Assembly: GCF_040689395.1 (NCBI RefSeq)
Contig: NZ_JBFAZX010000021.1
Location: forward strand, 68,623 to 132,622
Direction of reading: 5' to 3'
DNA length: 64,000 bases
From: Dactylosporangium sp040689395
GTDB lineage: Bacteria; Actinomycetota; Actinomycetes; Mycobacteriales; Micromonosporaceae
Position 1 is the first letter of the stretch. The number at the start of each line of letters is the position of its first letter. Positions 7,534-15,916 of this stretch are shown here, piece after piece. Below the pieces are notes generated by a model. That model saw only the letters and a program-made list of their open reading frames with translations, ran no database searches and was not told the origin of the DNA. Both the position numbers and the translations under genes were made by a program.

Positions 7534-7797
7534 CTAATCACCTGCCCCGGCGGTCGTCGAGCCTCCGGCGCCGGACGGCCGGAGGAGCCGGCCGAGGAGC
7601 TCCTCCTCCTGCTGGGTGGCGTCCTCCTCGGAGATGCGCCCCTCGGCCCGAGCCTCCTCGAGCTCCTCGATCTGTCGCCGGATCACGTTCGGGTCGTACA
7701 GCTGATGCTCGGCCTGATCCCGCAGCACCTCCCCCAGCCAGAGCACGACGCGGACCGGCGCGAGCGGCAGGGTCAGGATCCCCGAGACCAGTCCCAC
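7534..7797 (-). CDS. gvpG: Gas vesicle protein GvpG
   Basis: 87 residues. The GvpG pattern is clear: a hydrophobic start MGLVSGILTLPLAPVRVVLW, then DPNVIRRQIEELEEARAEG and a Glu-rich helix (EEDATQQEEELLGRLL). GvpG is a small accessory protein of vesicle assembly. It follows gvpF with only 2 nt between them. Confidence 0.88.
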   Translation of the reverse strand: MGLVSGILTLPLAPVRVVLWLGEVLRDQAEHQLYDPNVIRRQIEELEEARAEGRISEEDATQQEEELLGRLLRPSGAGGSTTAGAGD

Positions 7798-7799
7798 GG

Positions 7800-8591
7800 C
7801 TACGCCTCCGGCTTGAGCGCCGTGACGAAGTCGTACGGCGCCACGGGACCCAGCAGGCGCAGCGTGGCCCGGCCTTCCCAGTCCCGTGCGGCCCCCTCCA
7901 CGGCCTTCACGAACTCGGCCTCGCGGGCGGTCTCCACGAGGACGGCCACGTTGGCGGCGTCGAGCTCGTGCGACGGCTCCCGCACGTTCACCGCCCCGGT
8001 GAGCGGGGTGAGCGCCTCGGTCAGCGTCCGGGTGTCCGCCTGGCGCTTGGCCTCGATCGCCTGGTTGATGAGCTCGCCGATCCTGAGGCGCTCGTTGCGG
8101 GTCACGTCCTCCGGTGCGCCGCGGATCGCCTCACGCAGCCGCGCCACCTCCGGGTTCTCCCGAAGGATCTCGCCGAGCACCGCCGCTTCGACGTAGCGGA
8201 CCCGAACGACGTACTCGACCTTGCCGTCGAGTTCCTGCAGCGCGGCGTCGAACTCGTCGTGATAGGGCGCGAGAAACTCGTCGACCACCGCATGCCTGTC
8301 CGCCACGACCGCGCCGAAGCGGATCGGCAGCACCGGTACCTCCGCCGCGGTGGCGTCCAGGAGCCGCTCGTGGGCCAGGAGCTCGTCCGGCCGGCCGAGC
8401 GGGCGATCGACGTCGACCTCGCTCACCAGGGCGGCGATCCGGTCGTGCCGCACGAGCTTCACCGGTGCCGGCGGGTCGCCCACGCCTCGGGCCTCCCGGT
8501 CCACCTCGACATCGGACGGCACGACGGCGTACATGTAGATGCCTGTTCTCGTTGTGCCTTCGGCCTCGACCGACTCAGTGGCCGCAGACAT
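7800..8591 (-). CDS. gvpF: Gas vesicle protein GvpF (GvpF/L family)
   Basis: 263 residues. Family marks are GIYMYAVVPSDV at the start, the motif VPVLPIRFGAVVADRHAV in the first third, LDGKVEYVVRVRY in the middle and LRLLGPVAPYDFV near the end. GvpF binds GvpA and is needed early in vesicle formation. It starts 1 nt after gvpA ends, so it is probably co-translated with the structural gene. Confidence 0.92.
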   Translation of the reverse strand: MSAATESVEAEGTTRTGIYMYAVVPSDVEVDREARGVGDPPAPVKLVRHDRIAALVSEVDVDRPLGRPDELLAHERLLDATAAEVPVLPIRFGAVVADRHAVVDEFLAPYHDEFDAALQELDGKVEYVVRVRYVEAAVLGEILRENPEVARLREAIRGAPEDVTRNERLRIGELINQAIEAKRQADTRTLTEALTPLTGAVNVREPSHELDAANVAVLVETAREAEFVKAVEGAARDWEGRATLRLLGPVAPYDFVTALKPEA

Positions 8592-8592
8592 G

Positions 8593-9003
8593 TCACTCCT
8601 CCTCGGCCCGGCGGCCCCGACGGGAGACCCGTTCCGGCTCCTGGCGGTCGCCGAACAGGTCCTTCAACGTCTCTCCGGCGCTCTCCACGGCCCCCTCGAG
8701 GGCACCCTTCGTCTTACGTTTGGCGCCGCCCTGTTCCATGTCGCCGACAAGCTCGGGCAGACCCATCTTGTCGTGGGACATGTCCAGCCGGTTCACCGCC
8801 TCCGCGAAACGCAGGTACGTGTCGACGCTCGCCACCACGATGCGCGCGTCGATGGTCAGCACCTCGATGCCGACCAGCGACACCCGCACGAACGCGTCGA
8901 TGACCAGTCCCTTGTCGAGAATCGTGTCGATGACATCGGCCAGCGTGCCCGAGGACGGACGCGCCATCGCTCCGCCGCCTGCCGGTTGCACAGCCGTGGT
9001 CAT
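8593..9003 (-). CDS. gvpA: Major gas vesicle structural protein GvpA, extended C-terminus
   Basis: 136 residues. The GvpA rib protein is almost canonical between residues 18 and 76: LADVIDTILDKGLVIDAFVR, SLVGIEVLTIDARIVVASVD and TYLRFAEAVNRLD. The normal protein is about 70-75 residues; here a further 60 hydrophilic residues follow (KRKTKGALEGAVESAGETLK, then RRGRRAEEE). Such tails exist in actinobacterial GvpA proteins and may face outwards. A GGAG site precedes the ATG. It is the first core gvp gene of the operon. Confidence 0.92.
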   Translation of the reverse strand: MTTAVQPAGGGAMARPSSGTLADVIDTILDKGLVIDAFVRVSLVGIEVLTIDARIVVASVDTYLRFAEAVNRLDMSHDKMGLPELVGDMEQGGAKRKTKGALEGAVESAGETLKDLFGDRQEPERVSRRGRRAEEE

Positions 9004-9044
9004 GGTTCGTCACTCCTAAACTGCCGTGTGGCCGCGAGCCGAGC

Positions 9045-10070
9045 TCATCTCGCCCGCGCCCGCACCGGCCGCCGTCGCGGCGGCTCCTGCTCCGCCGGTT
9101 CTTCCTCAGGTTCTTCTTCCTCAGGCTCTTCAGGTTCTTCCTCCTCCCCCGCTTCCTCCTCCCACTCTTCCTCGCGGGGCTCCTCTTCGCCCTGCTCCGC
9201 GCGGCCCTGCTGCTCCTGCTCCTCCTTGAGCGCCGTCTCGTGGTCCTTGACTACCTCGCCGTCGCGGATCTCGCCGCGCCAGCCCTCGACCTCGTCCGGG
9301 TTCAGGATCGTGCGCGTCATGACGTGCCGCCGGAAGTGCTTGAACTCCAGCCGCGCGCGGCGGCCCTGGGCCCGCCACAGGTTCCCCGTCTGCTCGAACA
9401 GGCCCTGCGGGTGGTACTCCAGCACGAGCAGGATGCGGGTCAGGTTGGGCGCCAGCTCGTGGAACGTCACCGTGCCGTCGACGCGCCCCTTCGCCGCCTT
9501 CGAGCGCCACACGATGCAGTAGTCCGGTATCTGCTGGACGATCGTCGCCTCCCAGTCGCGGTGCGACCACCAGACCTGCGCCTTCCAGTTGCTCTTCTCG
9601 TCGGACTCCTTCTTGACGTTCTCGAGCTTCTTCATGAAGCTCGGCAGGTCCTGGAACTGCGTCCACTGGTTGTACGCGACCCGCAGCGGGACGCCGACGT
9701 CGAGCGTCTCGACGATGTTGGTGACCTTCCGGTTGAAGTTCTTGCTCGCACCCTTGCCCTTGCCGCCTCGGCCGAACAAGCCCTTGACCTTCTCCTTGAT
9801 GCCGGCCAGCCCGCCGCTGACCATCGCCGAGGACGGAGAACGCCCCTCGGCCATCTTCTTCGCGCCGGTCACGGCCGCCACCAGGCCGGTGTTGCCGCTG
9901 CCCTCGGCGTACTCCGTCAGCCGCTCGGTCACCGACCCGACCTTGTCACCGACCGAGGCCAGCGCGCGCTCACCGGCGGCCGAGGCCAGATTGCGCAACT
10001 CCCCCAGCAGCAGCTCGGCGATCTTGTGCCCGATACCCGTCCCCGCACGACCATCCGATTTCGACGCCAT
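9045..10070 (-). CDS. SRPBCC (START-like) protein with acidic tail, gas vesicle operon
   Basis: 341 residues. Residues 1-110 are Ala/Gly-rich helices (IGHKIAELLLGELRNLASAA). Residues about 115-260 match the SRPBCC/polyketide-cyclase-like fold common beside actinobacterial gvp genes: VTNIVETLDVGVPLRVAYNQ, WTQFQDLPSFMKKLENV, and the Trp-rich WKAQVWWSHRDWEATIVQQI. The last 60 or so residues are a long Glu run ending in Arg/Pro. SRPBCC domains bind hydrophobic ligands, but no ligand is known here. It lies 41 nt before gvpA and is probably cotranscribed. It may correspond to one of the extra genes called gvpY/gvpZ in Streptomyces; I cannot say which. Confidence 0.75.
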   Translation of the reverse strand: MASKSDGRAGTGIGHKIAELLLGELRNLASAAGERALASVGDKVGSVTERLTEYAEGSGNTGLVAAVTGAKKMAEGRSPSSAMVSGGLAGIKEKVKGLFGRGGKGKGASKNFNRKVTNIVETLDVGVPLRVAYNQWTQFQDLPSFMKKLENVKKESDEKSNWKAQVWWSHRDWEATIVQQIPDYCIVWRSKAAKGRVDGTVTFHELAPNLTRILLVLEYHPQGLFEQTGNLWRAQGRRARLEFKHFRRHVMTRTILNPDEVEGWRGEIRDGEVVKDHETALKEEQEQQGRAEQGEEEPREEEWEEEAGEEEEPEEPEEEEPEEEPAEQEPPRRRPVRARAR

Positions 10071-10076
10071 AGCAGA

Positions 10077-10694
10077 TCACCTCCCCCGCCGTCGCACAGG
10101 CGGCCGACCGGCCTCGGGACGTGAACGGGCGACGCCCGACGGCGCCTCGCGCTCCTCGTCGTCCGGCTCGTCGTACTCTTCGTCCTCCTCCTCGGCACGT
10201 GGCGCGGCTGGGGGCCGGCGCCGGGTTCGCTCCTCCTGCGGGTATCCCTCCTCGCTCGCCGCAGCCGGGGGACGACGCCGGGGCCGCTCCTCCTCGTATT
10301 CCTCGTACTCCTCGCGCTCCGCACGAGGACGGCGCCGCGGCCGGGCCCTCTCCTCTTCCGGCTCCGCCTCGCGAGCCCGGCGCCCGCCACCGGGCCGACG
10401 CAGCAGATCGGTACGCTCACGAAGCCGATCGGTGACCGATTCGATCTGACCGGTGACGGCGGTCCTGGCCGCGTCCTTGCCCGCCGCTACCAGGGGAGCA
10501 CCGAGTTCGGCGAGTCTGCCCAGTTCCTTGGATCCGCTGAGTGCCCGCACCCCCCGCTGCAGGATGTCGCCCGGCCCGCTGATCCGGCCGGCGGCCGCGG
10601 CGGCCGCCAGGACGAGCCCCCAACGCAACTTGTGCTGGCGCCCCAGGAGATAACCCACCCCGGCGGCGAGCAACACCTGCGTTCGGCAGTTCAT
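10077..10694 (-). CDS. Membrane-associated acidic/basic low-complexity protein, gas vesicle operon
   Basis: 205 residues from the ATG at 10694, which has a strong GGAGGGAGGG site. The N-terminal 35 residues are hydrophobic (TQVLLAAGVGYLLGRQHKLR, WGLVLAAAAAAGRISGP). A helical middle (LGRLAELGAPLVAAGKDAAR) leads to about 90 residues of alternating Arg-Arg-Arg-Pro and Glu-Glu-Tyr-Glu clusters. I do not recognise a named family, though similar proteins occur in actinobacterial gvp clusters. The gene ends 6 nt before the SRPBCC gene and is surely in the same operon. Confidence 0.7.
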   Translation of the reverse strand: MNCRTQVLLAAGVGYLLGRQHKLRWGLVLAAAAAAGRISGPGDILQRGVRALSGSKELGRLAELGAPLVAAGKDAARTAVTGQIESVTDRLRERTDLLRRPGGGRRAREAEPEEERARPRRRPRAEREEYEEYEEERPRRRPPAAASEEGYPQEERTRRRPPAAPRAEEEDEEYDEPDDEEREAPSGVARSRPEAGRPPVRRRGR

Positions 10695-10888
10695 GATCCC
10701 TCCCTCCGCCCCGGATCCAGCGGCCACGCCACCGTCCGGTACCCGGACAGAGGCCTCGCCGACGGCGAGCACGGACTCGTCTCCCGCATCCGTGGGTACA
10801 GAGAATCGCTCGAATCGGGCGACGTACCCGGCGCGGCGACCACGAAACAGGTCTGCGGAAGCTAACCCGGCAAGCGGCTGGGGACGGA

Positions 10889-11176
10889 CTACGAGCGAGC
10901 GGAGCCGGTAGGCCGGCCACGACCGCTCATGACCCGCGCGGCGATGTACACGCCGATGATCGCGAGCACCAGTTGGATCGCGTGCCGGATCCAGTCGACG
11001 CCGTTGGTCCTGCCGACCCCGAGCCACGTGGCGATGAGGCCACCGATCAGCGCGGCGATGATACCGACCGCGACCGTGACCAGGACCGATATGTTCTGTC
11101 GGCCGGGAAGGACGAGCCGCGCGAGCACACCGAGGACGGCGCCGCCGATGATCGCCCAGAGAATCGTCCCGATCAT
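10889..11176 (-). CDS. GlsB/YeaQ/YmgE family transglycosylase-associated membrane protein
   Basis: 95 residues from the ATG at 11176 with AAAGGGGAG upstream. Three hydrophobic segments are visible with the family's small-residue pattern: ILWAIIGGAVLGVLARLVLP, VTVAVGIIAALIGGLIATWL and a third helix HAIQLVLAIIGVYIAARVM. The family is general-stress associated and of unknown biochemical function. About 195 nt separate it from the next minus-strand gene, so it may be the first gene of the gvp transcription unit or a separate unit. Confidence 0.82.
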   Translation of the reverse strand: MIGTILWAIIGGAVLGVLARLVLPGRQNISVLVTVAVGIIAALIGGLIATWLGVGRTNGVDWIRHAIQLVLAIIGVYIAARVMSGRGRPTGSARS

Positions 11177-11383
11177 GGCGCTCCCCTTTCGCAAGTTGAG
11201 GCCGATTTCGCCACGCGGCATCCTGACCACGGGGCTGAATCAGTTCTGACTCTACTCTCGCGTCGTGACGGGACGGCCGAGCCGAGATCGCCCGCATGGG
11301 GCGGGCTGACACCTGGCGATCGAGGCTCAAGACCCGCTCAGGACAGGTCGTAGCGATAGAGGTCGTACTTTGGCCCGAACCGG

Positions 11384-12637
11384 TCAGTGCGTGGCGGGCG
11401 AATCAGACGCCGTCTCGATGCCGGACGGCGGCGATGAAGGGCTCTCGGAGTGCGACGGCGTGACCGGCGGCGAGGGCGGGGCGGACGACTCCGGCGGCGA
11501 GACCGACGTCGAAGTCGATGGCGAAGGCGACGGTGTGGCCGACGCCGACGAGGGCGAGGGCGAGGAGGCCGGCCCGGTCGTTCGGCTCACCGAGGGCTTC
11601 GGCGACCGGGACGTCGGCCGTGGCACGGGCACGATCGTGGTCGCCGCGGGGTGGGACGGCACCGCGGCGGGCACGCACGCCCGCGGGTCGAGCGCCGCGT
11701 CGGCGCACGGCCGGTCGTCGACGGGCGGCACCGCCGCCACGTCGGCGGGGTGGCTGAACCACGGCATCCCCCCGCCCGGCCCCACCTGGCCAAGAGCCGC
11801 CACGGCGCCCAGCAGCAACGCCGCCGCGCCGGCCGAGGCGACGACCGCGCGAGCGGTCCACCGCATGCGCCGGCGGGTGCGGGGCTGGCCGCGCAGCGGC
11901 ACGGTCGCGTCGACCCGCGTCTCGGCGCCGCCGGTGAGGCCAGCGGTGAGGCCAGCGGTGAGGAAGGCCGGCAGGTCAACGGTGGCGCCGGCGATCCTGG
12001 CGAGTGTCAGGGCCGCCTCGTCGCTGGACGGCCGCAGCGCCGGCTCCGGGCTCAGGCACCGGCTCGCGAGCGCCGTCAGCTCGGCGGGGGGCCGGTGGCC
12101 CGGGCGGTCGTCGAAGCACGCGGCCAGCAGCGCGCCGAGCGCCCGCACGTCGGCGGACGCGCCGTCGGGGTCGGCCAGCATGTCGGCGGCGAACCCGATC
12201 ACCTTCGCGCCGACGTCGGTCAGCACGACCTTGGCGGGAACGAGCGTCCCGTGGCTCACCCATCGGCCGTGCGCCTCCGCGAGCGCGGCGGCGACCTCGG
12301 CGCCGATGCGCGCCGCCTCCGGCCAGGCCAGCGGTCCCGCCGCGAGCCGCGCGGCAAGGGACGGCCCGTCGGCCAGCTCCATCACCACGAACGGCGTCGC
12401 GCCTCGCAGCGGCAGCACGGCGACGCCGACGTCATAGACCGCGGCGACGTTGGGATGCGTCAGCCGCGCGGCGGTCCGCCCGGCGGCCAGGAACTCCTGC
12501 GCGCGCCCGGGGCGGTCCGGACGCAGCAGCCGGATGGCGACGGGTCGCCGCAGCAGCGCGTCGTAGCCGCGCCAGATCTCCGCCGTGGCGCCGTTGCCAA
12601 CAAGGCGGTCCAAGCGATACCGGCCGTCCAGCTCCAT
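11384..12637 (-). CDS. Membrane-anchored Ser/Thr pseudokinase
   Basis: 417 residues from the ATG at 12637. The N-terminal 220 residues align to bacterial Ser/Thr kinases (LDRLVGNGATAEIWRGYDAL; HPNVAAVYDVG), but each catalytic element is lost: VAIK reads VAIR (Arg36), the HRDxKxxN loop reads SHGTLVPAK (catalytic Asp to Thr131, Asn to Lys136), and DFG reads GFA (148-150). A transmembrane helix (AVVASAGAAALLLGAVAAL) follows at about 255, then a Ser/Pro/Thr-rich extracellular region of about 150 residues with two Cys. It can hardly phosphorylate and probably acts as a binding or scaffold protein. It is transcribed divergently from an intact kinase. Confidence 0.82.
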   Translation of the reverse strand: MELDGRYRLDRLVGNGATAEIWRGYDALLRRPVAIRLLRPDRPGRAQEFLAAGRTAARLTHPNVAAVYDVGVAVLPLRGATPFVVMELADGPSLAARLAAGPLAWPEAARIGAEVAAALAEAHGRWVSHGTLVPAKVVLTDVGAKVIGFAADMLADPDGASADVRALGALLAACFDDRPGHRPPAELTALASRCLSPEPALRPSSDEAALTLARIAGATVDLPAFLTAGLTAGLTGGAETRVDATVPLRGQPRTRRRMRWTARAVVASAGAAALLLGAVAALGQVGPGGGMPWFSHPADVAAVPPVDDRPCADAALDPRACVPAAVPSHPAATTIVPVPRPTSRSPKPSVSRTTGPASSPSPSSASATPSPSPSTSTSVSPPESSAPPSPPVTPSHSESPSSPPSGIETASDSPATH

Positions 12638-12886
12638 GTCGCCTGCGATGTCCTTGTCGTGCCGGGGAGAATGCGAACTGCCCCTTGAGTATGCCCGCTT
12701 CAGGCGCCCTACGCAGGGCAACCGGCGCACTGTTGTAAGAGTGCAATAACTTGCCCGCACCGTCGCCGCGAATGTGACGGTCCCGTGTCATTGCCGCGGC
12801 GGCCGGAAACGGATCTGGCCTCCGGAGAACGCCAATGGGTACCGTGCGGATCCGACGACCGCCGGCCATGACGGGAGACTGCAGCG
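12638..12886. promoter_or_regulatory. Divergent intergenic region between pseudokinase and kinase
   Basis: The 249-bp space must hold both promoters. A comparatively AT-rich segment (TTGTAAGAGTGCAATAACTT, around 12733-12752) is the best candidate for promoter elements, but I see no convincing -35/-10 pair. Confidence 0.4.
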
Positions 12887-14344
12887 GTGCCGAGGTTCGC
12901 GCGACGCTATCGGCTGGTGAGCCAGGCCGGGTCGGGCGGCATGGCCGAGGTGTGGCGCGCCGTCGACACCCGGTTGGACCGAACCGTCGCGATCAAGCTG
13001 CTGCTGCCCGAGCTCGCCGGATCGGCTCGCGCCCGCGAGCGGGCCGTCGCCGAGGCGCGCGCGGCCGCCCGGATCAACCACCCGAACGTCGCCGCCGTCT
13101 TCGACGTCGGCCACCGCCCGCGCGGGCTGCGCCGGCCGGTGCCGTATCTGGTGATGGAATACGTCGACGGCGAGACCCTCGATCACCGTCTCGCCAGCGC
13201 CGGCGCGCTGGACTGGCGCGACGCGGTGCGCATCGCCGTCCAGGTCGCCGACGCCCTCTCGGCGGCCCATCTGCGACGCGTGGTACACCGCGACATCAAG
13301 CCCGGCAACATCATGCTGACCCCGTCGCACGTGAAGGTGGTCGACTTCGGGCTCTCGTGGATCGTGGGCGCCGTCTCGGCTGGCACGGCCGGCTCGGAGA
13401 GCGTGCTGCTGGGCACCCCCGAATACATGGCGCCCGAGCAGTTGCGGGGCGAGCCCGTGACGGCGGCGGCCGACATGTACGCGTTCGGTGTCGTGCTGTT
13501 CCAGATGCTGACCGGCGCGCTGCCCTGGGCCGAGGTCACCCGGCACGATCTGGTCCGGCAGCGGCGGGCCGCCTCGGTGCAGGGCCCGGTGCGCCTGCCG
13601 CCGGCGGCCGGGGTGCCGGCCGAGATCGCCGCCCTGGTCGACGGCTGCCTCGCCGACGAGGCCGACCGGCGACCGTCCAGCCGTCACGCCGCCGGCGTGC
13701 TGCGCTCGGCGCTGGCGACGCACGCGGGCGAGGCGCAGGCCCCGCCGCCGGCCTGGGAGGCCGCCGCCCCCGGGCCGCGCACCCAGCCGCGCGGGCCCGA
13801 GCGCCCCCGGTACCCGTGCGTGGTTCCCTGGCAAACCAGGCCCTCCCGGCCAACCCGGTCACCCCAGTCGACCGGGACGGACCGCCGGCCGCGGCGCCGG
13901 GCCGTGCTGGTGGCCGTCGTGGCGGCGCTCGTCGCCGCGGGCGGATGGACGCGTCCGCTGTGGACGACACCCGCCGCGACCGCGAGCGGCGAGCGGCCCC
14001 CCGCCGCGCAGGACTGCGTCGTGCGGTACGTCGGGCACCGCACCGCGACGACCTTCGCCGCCCACCTGTCGATCGTCGGCGCCACGCAGCGGCCCTGGGT
14101 GCTGCGCTTCCGGGTTCCGCCGGGGCAGCTGGTCACGCAGGCACCCGGCACGAACTGGAGCCAGTCGGGCGCCGAGGTGACGCTGAGCGGCGACGGGCCG
14201 CTCGCCGCCGGGGCACCGGCCAGCATCGAGCTGAGCGGCGCGGTCGACCGGGCCGGCACCGGGTTTCCGACGGGCTTCCGCCTCGACGGGGCGTCCTGCC
14301 AGCGCATCGTGTCGATCCTCACGGTCGAGCCGACGGACCGCTGA
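12887..14344 (+). CDS. Ser/Thr protein kinase with extracellular CBM2-like domain
   Basis: 485 residues from a GTG. All kinase motifs are intact: glycine loop AGSGGMAEVW, VAIK (Lys37), HRDIKPGN (Asp136, Asn141), DFG (153-155), GTPEYMAPE and the DMYAFGVVLFQMLTG helix. A Pro-rich juxtamembrane stretch precedes one transmembrane helix (RAVLVAVVAALVAAGGW, about 345). Residues about 385-480 look like a family 2 carbohydrate-binding fold: paired Cys at each end, a WVLRFRVPPGQ strand and TNWSQSGAEVTLS. This suggests a receptor kinase that senses a polysaccharide or wall glycan outside the cell; the ligand is inference. It is divergent from the pseudokinase. Confidence 0.85.
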   Translation: MPRFARRYRLVSQAGSGGMAEVWRAVDTRLDRTVAIKLLLPELAGSARARERAVAEARAAARINHPNVAAVFDVGHRPRGLRRPVPYLVMEYVDGETLDHRLASAGALDWRDAVRIAVQVADALSAAHLRRVVHRDIKPGNIMLTPSHVKVVDFGLSWIVGAVSAGTAGSESVLLGTPEYMAPEQLRGEPVTAAADMYAFGVVLFQMLTGALPWAEVTRHDLVRQRRAASVQGPVRLPPAAGVPAEIAALVDGCLADEADRRPSSRHAAGVLRSALATHAGEAQAPPPAWEAAAPGPRTQPRGPERPRYPCVVPWQTRPSRPTRSPQSTGTDRRPRRRAVLVAVVAALVAAGGWTRPLWTTPAATASGERPPAAQDCVVRYVGHRTATTFAAHLSIVGATQRPWVLRFRVPPGQLVTQAPGTNWSQSGAEVTLSGDGPLAAGAPASIELSGAVDRAGTGFPTGFRLDGASCQRIVSILTVEPTDR

Positions 14345-14423
14345 CACCGTCCGGCCGCACTGCATGGGCTCCGGCACGCTGTGGCCGCGAAGGACGGCGG
14401 GCTGCGGATGCGACGATGGAGCG

Positions 14424-14924
14424 ATGTCCGAAGCCGACGCCGAGCCGCTCGTGGGTGCCCTGCTCGCGGTGAGCCGCACGATGGTGGCCCTCACCGCCCG
14501 CAGTCTCGCGGCGCTCGAGGTCGACGTCACGCTGCCGCAGTACCGGGCCCTGGTGCTGCTGGCGACCGGCCCGCGACGCAGCGCGGAGCTGGCACAGGAG
14601 CTGGGCGTGGCCGCCTCGACCCTGACCCGCATGTGCGACCGGCTCTGCCAGAAGGGCCTGGTGCGGCGCTTTCAGCGGGACGGCAACCGCCGCACGGTCT
14701 GGCTGGGGCTCACCGCGGCCGGGCGCGGGACGGTCGGCGCGGTCATGCTGGCGCGGCAGGAAGAGCTGCGCCGGATCGTCCGGGAGAGCGGGCTCGTCGC
14801 GTCGGGACGCACCCTCGATCTGCTGCATCGATTCGTGCGGGCCGGTGGCGAGCTACCCGACGACGAGTGGTGGCGGTGCTGGCAGCGCTCGGCCGAGGAC
14901 GCCGCGCGGCTCAGCGTCGGCTGA
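14424..14924 (+). CDS. MarR family transcriptional regulator
   Basis: 166 residues from the ATG at 14424. The winged helix is clear: LPQYRALVLLATGPRRSAEL, then AQELGVAASTLTRMCDRL as recognition region, and the wing RRFQRDGNRRTVWLGLTAAG. MarR dimers usually repress a nearby gene until a small ligand binds. It ends overlapping the last codons of the convergent STAS gene by 14 nt. No obvious target enzyme is adjacent, so its regulon is unknown. Confidence 0.9.
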   Translation: MSEADAEPLVGALLAVSRTMVALTARSLAALEVDVTLPQYRALVLLATGPRRSAELAQELGVAASTLTRMCDRLCQKGLVRRFQRDGNRRTVWLGLTAAGRGTVGAVMLARQEELRRIVRESGLVASGRTLDLLHRFVRAGGELPDDEWWRCWQRSAEDAARLSVG

Positions 14925-15534
14925 CGGCGTCCGATCGGCCGCCGCGCAGGTATTCCAGCGCCGAGACCTGGTCGGCGTGGATCGGCAGGACGTCGTGCAG
15001 GCACAGCATGCGTAGCGCGCTGGATACGCCGGGGCAGGCCCCGACCAGGCAGGTCCGGCCGCCGCTGCCGGCCGCGCGACGGGCCGAGCGGACCAGGACG
15101 TCGACCGCCGCAGAGCTGCGCCGCTGGACCGGGCTCACGTCGACCATCAGGTGCGGTGTCCGTTCGGGCTCGCCGCTGAGTAGGTCCCAGAGCTGTGCCT
15201 CGTCGGCGGGGAGCAGATCGCCGCGCAGGTAGATGGCGCGGACGTCGGACAGCACCTGGATCACCATGCGCTGCGACGAGCGCCCCGACGGCGTCACCGA
15301 CGGCCGGTCAAGCGACCGGGCGCCGAGATGGGCCAGCGACGCCGCCGGCACGCACCGGCCGCACGTGTGCGGGCCGATCGCCAGGTCGCTGCCCCGCCAG
15401 CCGTCCTGGCTGAACAGGCCCCAGGCGAGCGCCCAGTCGGGCAGCGACGCGGCCAGGTTGCCGACCGTCCGGCCGCAGCCGTCGCAGACGAGGCTGAAGT
15501 CGGTGCCGTCGTGGCTCAGCAGGGCGGTCATCAC
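14911..15534 (-). CDS. Zinc-ribbon plus STAS-domain protein
   Basis: 207 residues. The first 65 residues carry a probable metal site, CDGC followed by HTCGRC (FSLVCDGCGRTVGNLAASLP; GPHTCGRC). Residues about 95-195 are a STAS fold like anti-sigma-factor antagonists (AIYLRGDLLPADEAQLWDLL; LMVDVSPVQRRSSAAVDVL). The second strand region has SPVQRRSSAA, so a phospho-acceptor Ser may be present. It probably takes part in a partner-switching pathway. A 70-residue paralog of its N-terminal part lies immediately upstream in the same direction. Confidence 0.78.
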   Translation of the reverse strand: MMTALLSHDGTDFSLVCDGCGRTVGNLAASLPDWALAWGLFSQDGWRGSDLAIGPHTCGRCVPAASLAHLGARSLDRPSVTPSGRSSQRMVIQVLSDVRAIYLRGDLLPADEAQLWDLLSGEPERTPHLMVDVSPVQRRSSAAVDVLVRSARRAAGSGGRTCLVGACPGVSSALRMLCLHDVLPIHADQVSALEYLRGGRSDAVSRR

Positions 15535-15541
15535 ACCCGCC

Positions 15542-15754
15542 TCAGCCGTCGACCGCGTACGCGGACCGCGTCGTGCACTTCGGGCAGCCGTGCGGTCCCT
15601 GCCGCGACCGTTCGCCGATCCAGCCGTGCCGCCTGACGAGGCTCCAGGCGAGCTCCCAGTTGTGCAGGTTGGCCCCGAGCCGATCGATCGTCGTCCCGCA
15701 GCCGTCGCACACGAGGCTGAAGTCCGTGCCGTCGGGATCGTGCAACACCGTCAT
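15542..15754 (-). CDS. Small zinc-ribbon protein, paralog of the neighbouring STAS protein N-terminus
   Basis: 70 residues from the ATG at 15754, chosen because a GGGGGGT stretch lies just upstream; longer frames exist. It has the same layout as the start of the adjacent STAS protein: DGTDFSLVCDGCGTTIDRLG, a Trp-rich middle (NWELAWSLVRRHGW) and HGCPKC. The two CxxC/HxCxxC pairs suggest one zinc site. It ends 7 nt before the STAS gene, so the two are an operon derived by partial duplication. Function unknown. Confidence 0.7.
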   Translation of the reverse strand: MTVLHDPDGTDFSLVCDGCGTTIDRLGANLHNWELAWSLVRRHGWIGERSRQGPHGCPKCTTRSAYAVDG

Positions 15755-15916
15755 GCCCCAGACCCCCCAGTTCGTCCGTCGGTCCGACCGGTTGCCATCC
15801 ATCGTTGTCTCGGTGCCGTGACGAGACCTTGGCGGCACCATGACGGTTCGACGACAAAACGCGCCGCCCGGCGAGGCCCCGCCGCCGGCCAAACCGGCCC
15901 CGACGGCGTCGGAGGC

